This document shows, one piece after another, positions 7,631 to 13,904 of a stretch of 17,622 nt of DNA. Positions within the stretch are counted from its first letter, which is position 1, and each line of letters starts with the position of its first letter. The notes beneath the pieces are model-generated. The model saw only the letters and a list, made by a program, of their open reading frames with translations, did no database searches and was not told the DNA's origin. This DNA is from Spirochaetaceae bacterium (GTDB taxonomy: Bacteria > Spirochaetota > Spirochaetia > Treponematales > Breznakiellaceae), in NCBI GenBank assembly GCA_031290855.1, contig JAISLM010000030.1, forward strand, positions 1 to 17,622, given 5' to 3'. A program made the position numbers and the translations under genes.

Positions 7631-8211
7631 TGGTTATTTGGTTTGCGAGCGGGAACGAACACAAGCGGGTGGAACTTGCCGCTATACTTCCGGAGGCGGA
7701 ATTGAGGATACCGGAGGATGCGGGAATCGATTTTGCGCCGGAAGAGGACGGTGAGACTTTCCTTGACAACGCGTTGTTGAAGGCCCGTGCCCTTTACCGG
7801 ATCGTGAGCGAGCCAGTGCTTGCCGACGATTCGGGGCTTTGTGTGGACGCGCTGGGCGGAAGGCCGGGCGTACGCTCGGCCCGCTACGGGGAGGAGTGTG
7901 GCCGGCTTCTTGACGCAGTTGAACGGAACGCGCTGTTGTTGCGCGAACTTGGGGCCGAGCGGAACCGCGCCGCCCGCTTTGTCTGTGCTATGGCGCTGAT
8001 CGCAGGCGAACACCGTTTCTTTGCTGTCCAGGAAACACTGGAAGGAGAAATCCTCCGCGAACAGCGCGGCTCCGGCGGTTTCGGTTACGACCCGCTGTTG
8101 TACCTGCCTGCCCAAGGCCGTACGGTGGCGGAACTTCCGGCACAATTGAAGAATCGCCTGAGCCACCGCGCAAAAGCCGCGCGCGCGTTGCGAAAATTGA
8201 TAATAAAATAG
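7630..8211 (+). CDS. rdgB: RdgB/HAM1 family XTP/dITP diphosphatase
   Basis: Cytoplasmic house-cleaning pyrophosphatase that hydrolyses non-canonical purine triphosphates (ITP, dITP, XTP) to monophosphates, keeping them out of DNA and RNA. At 193 residues it is full length. Family motifs are complete: the N-terminal ASGNEHKRVEL (substrate/phosphate loop), DDSGLCVDALGGRPGVRSARY (catalytic acidic region) and GGFGYDPLLYLP near the C-terminus. The start codon is chosen because SGNxxK must lie near residue 7, and it coincides with a predicted transcription start. The gene stands alone on the plus strand and converges on the peptidase pair, with a shared hairpin at 8239-8276. Confidence 0.93.
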   Translation: MVIWFASGNEHKRVELAAILPEAELRIPEDAGIDFAPEEDGETFLDNALLKARALYRIVSEPVLADDSGLCVDALGGRPGVRSARYGEECGRLLDAVERNALLLRELGAERNRAARFVCAMALIAGEHRFFAVQETLEGEILREQRGSGGFGYDPLLYLPAQGRTVAELPAQLKNRLSHRAKAARALRKLIIK

Positions 8212-8238
8212 CCTTTCCAAAAACCCTGTGAGTCAGAT

Positions 8239-8276
8239 AACGAAGCTCCCCGCCGCTTGCGGCGTGGAGCTTCGTT
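8239..8276. terminator. Strong hairpin shared by converging rdgB and pepT
   Basis: AACGAAGCTCC (8239-8249) pairs with GGAGCTTCGTT (8266-8276), and CGCCGC (8251-8256) pairs with GCGGCG (8259-8264) around a TT loop. That is 17 pairs with one mismatch. It lies 27 bases after the rdgB stop and overlaps the end of pepT. Neither side has a long T-run, so it is a bidirectional terminator or mRNA 3'-end stabiliser by position rather than a textbook intrinsic terminator. Confidence 0.6.
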
Positions 8277-9549
8277 ACTTGTTACTGTTTGATGCGGCCA
8301 GTTCAACGGTGAGGAGGCAGGCGGCGAGCAGATCGTCGAGGAGGAGCCATTCGGTGCGGCTGTGGAAGTTGCGGCCTCCGGTGAATATGTTCGGGGTGGG
8401 GATGCCGAACTCTGCAAGGCGGGCGCCGTCAGTGCCGCCGCGTATCGGCTTGAAGCGGAAGTCTATGCCGGCCCGGCCCGCCGCCGCGCAGAGTCGCTCC
8501 AGTACTTCGGGGCGGGCCTCTATCGCGTCCCTCATATTGCCGTATGTCCGCGTCGCGTCTATCTTGATCCTGCCGCCGGGGAAGGCGGCCTCCACCGCGC
8601 CGGCGAAACTCCTAAGCGACGCCAGCCGCCTGTCGATCCCGTAGCGCGAAAAATCGCGTACTATTATCATTTGGCGGGCGCTTTCGTGGCCGCCGGAGCT
8701 TTCCATCAGGCAGTAGAAGCCTTCGCGGTCGTCCGTCGCTTCGGGGCTTTCCGTCCGGGGCAGCAGCACGGCGAAGTGGGCCGCCATCAGCGCCGCGTTG
8801 ACCAGTACGCCGTGCGCCGTGCCCGGATGTATCGCGTTTCCGGTGAAGTTTACCTCGACGCTGTAGGCGTTGAAACATTCGATTTCAAGCTCGCCGCCCG
8901 CCCCGCCGTCCAGCGTGAAGCAGACCGTTGAGTTCACCTTTTCACGCGGGAATTCGGGTAGGCCCTTGCCGGTTTCCTCGTCCGGCGTGAATATCAGTTC
9001 GAGCGGTCCGTGCTTTATGTCGTCGTGTGACACAAGGTAGCCGGCCGCCGATACGATTGCCGCGATGCCGGCCTTGTCGTCCGCGCCGAGCAGTGTCGTA
9101 CCGTCCGTGTGCACTATAGTCCCTCCTGAGGCTTCCGCCCCGGGCAGGAGCGTTACGCCGTCGCGCAGTTCGATAGGGCGGCCGTCGTAGTTATGTACGA
9201 TGACCGGCTTTACGTCTCTGCCCGACACTTCCGGGGAAGTGTCAAGGTGGGCTAGAAAGCCGGTCGTTTCCGGGACGGGACGGCCCGGCGGCAGGTTGGA
9301 GGGGATGCGGGCCACTAGGTAGCAGTGCTTTGTCAATTCCGCCTCTATCCCGAGCGCGGTAAGTTCCGCCTGCAACAGGCGGGCAAGTTCCCACTGGCCG
9401 GCGCTGGTGGGTGTTTCGGCCACGTCGGGGCAGCTTGTCGTCCAGATCTTAGCGTAGCGGACGAAGCGTTCAAGCAGGCCGGACCTCAGGGCCTCCTCGT
9501 CCTCCGCGCTTACAAGCGGCTTCATGCGGACGCCGCTTTGCCCCTTCAT
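8275..9549 (-). CDS. pepT: Peptidase T (tripeptide aminopeptidase), M20B metallopeptidase
   Basis: Cytoplasmic di-zinc exopeptidase that removes N-terminal residues from tripeptides. The metal and catalytic motifs of the PepT family are visible: AHLDTSPEVSG (His/Asp), TTLLGADDKAGIAAI (bridging Asp), FTPDEETGKG (catalytic Glu-Glu), LDGGAGGELEIECFNAY, the dimerisation-domain HPGTAHG and the last ligand in FTGGRNFHSRTEWL. At 424 residues it is slightly longer than typical (about 410), mainly at the N-terminus. The ATG at 9549 overlaps the stop of the upstream peptidase gene (ATGA), implying translational coupling; an internal Met at residue 9 is a possible alternative start. With its neighbour it forms a two-gene peptide-utilisation operon. 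Confidence 0.92.
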   Translation of the reverse strand: MKGQSGVRMKPLVSAEDEEALRSGLLERFVRYAKIWTTSCPDVAETPTSAGQWELARLLQAELTALGIEAELTKHCYLVARIPSNLPPGRPVPETTGFLAHLDTSPEVSGRDVKPVIVHNYDGRPIELRDGVTLLPGAEASGGTIVHTDGTTLLGADDKAGIAAIVSAAGYLVSHDDIKHGPLELIFTPDEETGKGLPEFPREKVNSTVCFTLDGGAGGELEIECFNAYSVEVNFTGNAIHPGTAHGVLVNAALMAAHFAVLLPRTESPEATDDREGFYCLMESSGGHESARQMIIVRDFSRYGIDRRLASLRSFAGAVEAAFPGGRIKIDATRTYGNMRDAIEARPEVLERLCAAAGRAGIDFRFKPIRGGTDGARLAEFGIPTPNIFTGGRNFHSRTEWLLLDDLLAACLLTVELAASNSNK

Positions 9550-10778
9550 TTCATCACCGCCAGCAAGGCCATCACCTTAGCGTCGGCGAGAATGTTCTTC
9601 GTAAGGCAGTACTCGTTGGGCTGGTGGGCCGTGTTGTCGATGCTGCTCCAGACGGCGGAGTCGATCCCCTCGTTACGCAGGAAGGCGCCGACCGTGCCGC
9701 CTCCTACCCCGACGAGCCGCGTTTCCACGCCGAGTACCCGCCTGCATGCGGCGGAAAGCATAGTCACTATAGGGGACGAGGGGGGAGTAGGCTTTGATTC
9801 CATGCTTTGTGTGACGGTCAGTTCGACCTGCACATCGTACTCCTGCTCGGTGCCGGCCTTGATCCGCCGTGCTTCCTCCAGTATCTCGTTGACCGGGTAG
9901 CACGGCAGCGCTCGTATGTCGATGTAAAAGACATCGTCGCCCGGTATCGTGTTGATGTTGGGGACGTTAGCCTCCTTTTTTGTCGGCTCTATCGTGGTGT
10001 ACTCCGGTTCAAACAGGCTGTCGCGGGCCGAAAACTTCTTCATCAGGCCGTTCCGCAGCCGGAGCGTCAGGTCCGCGCCGGCGAGGCAGGCGTTTCGGCC
10101 CTGTTCCGGGCGGGAGGCGTGAGCCTGCTTCCCTATCGTGTGCGCCGCCAGCCACATCTGGTGCTTCTCGGCGATCTCTATCGTCTCCCCCGCCGGATCG
10201 CCGCCGTCCGGTATCAGCACGAGGCTGCCGGGCGTGAACAGGCTGCGGCGATTTTTCAACAGCCAGTCTATGCCGAAGGCGCTGCCGCACTCTTCGTCCG
10301 CTACAAACAACAGCTTTAACGCGCGCTCGGGACGTATTTTTAGCCTTACGAGGGCAAGGACGGCCAGCACCGACGAAACGATCCCCTGCTGGTTATCCTC
10401 GACGCCGCGCCCGGTCAGCCTGCCGTCCTTTTTCACGACTGTCCACGGGTCGCCGTCCCACAGAGAAATTTCCCCGACGGGCACCACGTCAAGGTGGCTC
10501 ATTATCCACAGACACGACGTATCGCTGCCGTCCTTCCCGTCAAGCGTGGCAATCAGGTTTGGCCGCACACCGCCTTTTGCCCGCAGGTCAGGGGCGTCGT
10601 GCCGTTCCAGCGCGTTTATCCCCCGTTCCCGCAGCCATTTCTCCAGGAATACGCATTTGTCCAGTTCGCCTTCGCCGCCGGAAGCGGGCGAAATTGCGGG
10701 ACGTTTTGTCAGTTCTGTTTGCAATTCAACGGCAAGTTCTTCGCACCCGTCAATAAATTCAAATATTTCATTTTCCAC
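9546..10778 (-). CDS. M20 family metallopeptidase (dipeptidase/deacylase type)
   Basis: A cytoplasmic di-zinc hydrolase of the ArgE/DapE/CPG2/ACY1 group. Visible motifs are MSHLDVVPVGE (metal His and catalytic Asp), TGRGVEDNQQG (bridging Asp), FVADEECGSAFG (catalytic Glu-Glu), LIPDGGD, a dimerisation domain (about residues 185-300: KQAHASRPEQG, then DDVFYIDIRALPCYP) and NTAHQPNEYC with the last metal-binding His. The protein is 410 residues, a usual length. The exact substrate (dipeptides, acyl-amino acids, carbamoyl-amino acids) cannot be read from sequence. The partner PepT gene, overlapped by four bases, points to peptide breakdown. The start at 10778 has a modest GTGGA just upstream. The leader carries a hairpin (10793-10821). 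Confidence 0.88.
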   Translation of the reverse strand: MENEIFEFIDGCEELAVELQTELTKRPAISPASGGEGELDKCVFLEKWLRERGINALERHDAPDLRAKGGVRPNLIATLDGKDGSDTSCLWIMSHLDVVPVGEISLWDGDPWTVVKKDGRLTGRGVEDNQQGIVSSVLAVLALVRLKIRPERALKLLFVADEECGSAFGIDWLLKNRRSLFTPGSLVLIPDGGDPAGETIEIAEKHQMWLAAHTIGKQAHASRPEQGRNACLAGADLTLRLRNGLMKKFSARDSLFEPEYTTIEPTKKEANVPNINTIPGDDVFYIDIRALPCYPVNEILEEARRIKAGTEQEYDVQVELTVTQSMESKPTPPSSPIVTMLSAACRRVLGVETRLVGVGGGTVGAFLRNEGIDSAVWSSIDNTAHQPNEYCLTKNILADAKVMALLAVMK

Positions 10779-10792
10779 AATACCCGCCTGGG

Positions 10793-10821
10793 GGCCCCGG
10801 TCCCGCCTTCAGGCAGGGGCC
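10793..10821 (-). promoter_or_regulatory. Hairpin in the leader of the M20 peptidase operon
   Basis: GGCCCC (10793-10798) pairs with GGGGCC (10816-10821) and GCCT (10805-10808) with AGGC (10811-10814), about 15 bases before the start codon. There is no T-run. It may only reflect GC-rich spacer sequence, or may affect translation. Confidence 0.3.
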
Positions 10822-10857
10822 ATTCGACCCGTGATACATCCTATAATGTGAGTTCCG

Positions 10858-10899
10858 AAAAAAAAAGCCGTGAACTATGCAAGCTTAAGCTGATTCACG
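10858..10899 (-). terminator. Intrinsic terminator on the minus strand
   Basis: Read on the minus strand, CGTGAA and TTCACG (10894-10899 and 10869-10874) form a stem extended by GC and GU pairs to eight pairs. The loop contains the palindrome AGCTTAAGCT. Nine T follow (A-run 10858-10866 on the plus strand). It would stop transcription coming from yedE. It also lies within the possible leader of the M20 operon, so an attenuator role cannot be excluded. Confidence 0.65.
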
Positions 10900-10939
10900 A
10901 CCCCCGCCCGTTTGACCGAACCCCGTTAATATAACATTT

Positions 10940-11227
10940 TTCCTTACCGTCCGTCACCCCGGCAGGGGCTGCCAGGCGCCGAATTTGCCTGGTGTCGGGG
11001 AAAGCCGGTACGCTACATATGGGGCCGGAGTCAGACCCAGTAACGGCTGCCGGCGGGCCGGTTAGGGTACTGCCGTACCGCAGCCCTGAAGTCGCGTCCT
11101 GTACGGATAAGCGTCCGGTTACGGCGGCGGATATACCGGAAGCACCGGAAAGGGGTACGGAACCGTACACGCGGTTGCGTGAAAGGACGGCAGCCCGGTT
11201 AATGGGGAGCCCCATGCCCTATTGATT
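10940..11227 (+). ncRNA. Second decayed group II intron 3' end
   Basis: Positions 11156-11227 share a block with the fragment at 209-248: the upper domain V hairpin TACG-GAAC-CGTA, a CRC bulge region, CGCGGTTGCGTGAAAGG, then GGCAGCCC. A domain VI-like stem follows with GGTTAAT in its loop and an end resembling an intron 3' terminus (CCCTATTGAT, about 11217-11226). The 5' strand of domain V is lost, so this copy cannot splice. The GC-rich sequence 10940-11150 holds no convincing ORF and may be further intron RNA. It ends about 35 bases from the yedE stop codon. Confidence 0.45.
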
Positions 11228-11262
11228 TGAAAATGAATCGGCAATGAATGTTACCAATAGCT

Positions 11263-12360
11263 TCATGCGGCCTTGCTTTCATTCACTCCTGCCTGTTTTA
11301 CAAACGTACAAAAAATAGAAACTATTAGCATAACCGTGAATCCAATAGCAACGGCTATTTTTCCGTTTAGCGGTACGCCGGCGGGAGAAGCCGCAATGCC
11401 GAAATTATGCGCCGTAGCGCCGGCAATTATAAAAGCAATAATACACATACCGGCATCCGAGTTGCCTTCACCTGACATAACAAGCTGCCGCAAAGGGCAT
11501 CCACCGATTAAAACGGAACCGTAACCAACCAATACCATTCCAAAAAAATTCCATAACCCATCGGTATGCGCGATTGGCTGACCGGCAAAACCCACCTTCA
11601 GTTTTCCAAGTATGATATTACCAATAAGGGTTACAATAAATATCGCTAAATACCCCCAAAACATGGTCGCGTTTTTAATTAAAAAAATATTACGAATACC
11701 GCCTGACATACATAGTCCGCTTTTTTGTACCAAGGCCCCGATGAGTAACGCGGCCACAAAAGAGATAAGGACAGGCGCGTGCATGGAACCGACGCCCTCC
11801 GTGCTGATTTTAATAAAAGACGGTTTTATGATGATAAAAACAAGCAGACAAAACGCGATTAGAGGTACGACCAGTCCGTTAACAGCCGGTTGTTCTTTTG
11901 CCTTTCCGAGATTAAACCCTTTGTAAAGAAAAAAACTTCCCAGAGCTATACCGCCCGCGAATCCGGCAAGTCCGATTAAGGCGTTAAGGTCGCCGCCGCC
12001 AAGACGCAGCATAAGCCGCAAGGGGCAGCCTAAAAAAACCAAAGCCCCGATCATTACAAAAAAGGCTATCAAAAAACGTACGAGGGGGGCGCCGCCGCCT
12101 TGTCCTTTCCAGTCCCGCTTTACCAGTGAAAGGATGAGAGCGCCAAATATAAACCCGGCTATTTCCGGCCTTATATACTGAACCGCCGCCGCGCTGTCCA
12201 GCCCGAGCGCACCTGCCGTATCCCGAATAAAACACGCGGCGCAAATACCCATATTAAGGGGGTTTCCAAATTTCGTCAGCGCCATGGCGAATAAACCTAT
12301 TATCCCTCCGGTTCCAATAAACCAGCCGAGATTTCTATTCTGAGTTTTGTCTGTAAGCAT
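11263..12360 (-). CDS. yedE: YedE family putative selenium transporter
   Basis: An inner-membrane protein of the YeeE/YedE (sulphur transport) family, subtype YedE linked to selenium metabolism. It is 365 residues, almost entirely hydrophobic, with roughly nine or more membrane segments. The two internally related halves each carry the family cysteine motif: GNPLNMGICAACFIRD with FLGCPLR in the first, KSGLCMSGGIRN with IGGCPLR in the second. The start at 12360 has AAGGAG six bases upstream and a near-consensus promoter at 12393-12421. No yedF or selD neighbour is visible, although these usually accompany it. The gene is noticeably richer in A/T than its neighbours and sits between intron and transposase remnants, which suggests acquisition by transfer. 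Selenium rather than thiosulfate as substrate is from family knowledge. Confidence 0.85.
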   Translation of the reverse strand: MLTDKTQNRNLGWFIGTGGIIGLFAMALTKFGNPLNMGICAACFIRDTAGALGLDSAAAVQYIRPEIAGFIFGALILSLVKRDWKGQGGGAPLVRFLIAFFVMIGALVFLGCPLRLMLRLGGGDLNALIGLAGFAGGIALGSFFLYKGFNLGKAKEQPAVNGLVVPLIAFCLLVFIIIKPSFIKISTEGVGSMHAPVLISFVAALLIGALVQKSGLCMSGGIRNIFLIKNATMFWGYLAIFIVTLIGNIILGKLKVGFAGQPIAHTDGLWNFFGMVLVGYGSVLIGGCPLRQLVMSGEGNSDAGMCIIAFIIAGATAHNFGIAASPAGVPLNGKIAVAIGFTVMLIVSIFCTFVKQAGVNESKAA

Positions 12361-12392
12361 TTTATTCTCCTTAAAAAAATGATAAATAACAT

Positions 12393-12421
12393 TGTATACC
12401 GTAAACAGTCAGCCCTGTCAA
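12393..12421 (-). promoter_or_regulatory. Promoter of yedE
   Basis: On the minus strand TTGACA (plus 12416-12421) is followed after exactly 17 bases by TATACA (plus 12393-12398). This is a near-perfect sigma-70-type promoter about 33 bases before the yedE start. It lies just outside the end of the transposase wreck, which stops at 12455. Confidence 0.8.
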
Positions 12422-12454
12422 TAAATAAATATATTCTGACCGGCAATTCCGAAT

Positions 12455-13711
12455 TCAACCGTCAGGGACATTGCCGGAAACGGTAAGGAACAAATCATGC
12501 CAGGTTTCATGCGGGTAACGCGCTGTCCCGTAACGTAATGCCCGGAAAAAGTCGTCCTTCCTCCCAAAAAAAGCCCGGGCCCTCCGGTAATTCCCGCCCG
12601 CCAAGGCCTGGATTCCGTGAAACAGGAATGCTGGCAGCCTGTCGCACTTGTGGATTTTTTGCGCTTGATGCCGCAAAAAATCCCGATTATCGGGGCTGCT
12701 TTCGGAGTTTGCTTTGTGCGCGGAGTGCAACAAACTCCTTGTAAATTCAGCGGGCAAAACACCCCGTTCGCATGGTTTTCCCCGTGCCCGAAATTATGTT
12801 TCATATTGTATCCGCGGCGCTTCAACAAATTGTTGTGTTCGTTCCCTGTCTTCCAGCGCGCCCGGCCGCACTCCTCTATGCCCCGGACATTTTCCCCGCT
12901 TATGGCATGGTTCGTTATCCAACTGTTCTTATACGTTATCTTGTCCTCCTCCCCGTTGTATATCTCAAAATGAAGATAATTCACCGGGAGTTTCTCTCTT
13001 TCAGCCCGGTTCCCTATCCCCTTTACCCGCCTGTACCGGCACACCGGATGGTTCCGGTGGTTTCATTCCCGCCGTTCATACCGTTCCGGCCCGGCATACC
13101 GAACCCGTCCGGCTATCCACGGACGGCTTTCGTCTTTACATGCCGGCAAAAAGCTCATCCCCGCCTCCGCCAGGGACGCGCATACCGGATGGCAGGCGTA
13201 TAAATCATCCCCCAAAATGCTGATCTTCAGCGGCCCGTAGCGCTCTTTATGCCGGTTTATCCGCCGTTTCGCCGCATTCCGCCCGCAATCCCGCTTCCCG
13301 GTTCTTCTTCCCTGCCCTAAGGCAATGTTCGCAATGTATCTCCCGTGATGAGAAATACCAGGTCGCGTCCGGCGCCGCCGGTATCGTCCCGTTTAATACC
13401 CGGTATCCCTCCAATATCCCCAGTTCCCCCGCTATCCCAAGCGTCGTACCGGATGCCCCCGTCAATACCTCCGGTTCTATCCCGTCCAGGATATTCCTGA
13501 TTTGATCCGCTCCCGGTATCTTTTCAACCCCGGACAGCTTCCTCAGATTGTTCCGTTTCCGCTCTTTTTCCACCTCTTCCTGAAAGCCCGGCGCCGGCGG
13601 ATATTGAAAGTAAAAAACCGCGCCCGCGCCCGGCAGAAAATCCTGTATCCCGTACTTGCGCCCGCTGCCTGCTTTCCGCTTATCGGCCAGCCCTGCCGCC
13701 GCTTGCAGGTT
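12455..13711 (-). pseudogene. Degraded DDE transposase gene, several frames, one insertion
   Basis: Pieces of one transposase are spread over different frames. About 13711-13290 reads KYGIQDF, NNLRKLSGVEKIP, then TWYFSSREIHCEHC. About 13285-13110, in another frame, reads NAAKRRINRHKERYGPLKIS followed by ILGDDLY, the acidic active-site strand. 13020-12742 reads YKNSWITNHAISGENV, CGRARWKTGNEHNNLLK and HNFGHGENHA. 12637-12455, in a third frame, reads LPAFLFHGIQ to TVSGNVPDG and ends at a stop. About 40 residues are missing between the first two pieces. A 104-bp insertion splits NL from LPAFLF. I recognise the motifs from DDE insertion-sequence transposases but cannot name the IS family. It is certainly inactive. 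Apparent ORFs here on both strands are shadows. Confidence 0.8.
12638..12741. repeat. 104-bp hairpin-rich insertion inside the transposase wreck
   Basis: The insertion interrupts the otherwise continuous transposase sequence. It contains GGATTTTTTGCG...CGCAAAAAATCC (12-bp arms, 12652-12683), CCCGAT-T-ATCGGG, and GGAGTTTG...CAAACTCC (12704-12738). It carries GGCTGCTTTCGGAGTTTGC (12694-12712) and GCAACAAACTC (12727-12737), both also found at 13754-13834. It has no coding capacity. It resembles a small palindromic intergenic repeat that has jumped. Confidence 0.7.
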
Positions 13712-13740
13712 TTATGGTTTTTCGTTGAAAAACCATAAAA
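13710..13740. repeat. Perfect 14-bp inverted repeat with GTT loop
   Basis: TTTTATGGTTTTTC (13710-13723) and GAAAAACCATAAAA (13727-13740) are perfect reverse complements. It lies exactly where the transposase frame is first lost (stop at the hairpin edge), and just before the conserved repeat block at 13754. Confidence 0.8.
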
Positions 13741-13753
13741 ACCATGATTTTCT

Positions 13754-13834
13754 GGCTGCTTTCGGAGTTTGCAAGGTAAAAAACCGCCTGATCGGCGGGT
13801 TTTTGGGGTTTTACGCGCGAAGCGCAACAAACTC
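13754..13834. repeat. Second copy of the GGCTGCTTTCGGAGTTTGC / GCAACAAACTC element
   Basis: It has the same 19-base left block (13754-13772) and 11-base right block (13824-13834) as the insertion at 12694-12737, but the middle is different and longer. The middle carries its own hairpin AAAAACCGCC...GGCGGGTTTTT (13779-13804), terminator-like on either strand. The GAGTTTG and CAAACTC ends pair, making a long stem-loop. Confidence 0.75.
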
Positions 13835-13868
13835 ATAGCCCTGCCGCCGCCGCTTCCCGTAATTCGAA

Positions 13869-13904
13869 TTGACTTGTAAAACATTAGCTCTGTATAATTA
13901 AATA
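13869..13904 (+). promoter_or_regulatory. Strong promoter giving a leaderless TPR-protein mRNA
   Basis: TTGACT (13869-13874), 18 bases, then TATAAT (13893-13898). Transcription should begin about 13904-13905, at the ATG itself (13904). There is no Shine-Dalgarno between the promoter and the start codon. Confidence 0.7.

Noticed and set aside
10842..10847. Plus-strand TATAAT as a promoter
   Set aside because: No -35 at suitable spacing and no plus-strand gene follows.
10138..10851. A 237-codon plus-strand frame
   Set aside because: Opposite the M20 peptidase; Ser/Arg/Pro-rich low-complexity translation.
12418..13044. A 208-codon minus-strand frame as an intact gene
   Set aside because: It starts in junk, holds transposase sequence only in its middle, then runs through the 104-bp insertion into a wrong frame.
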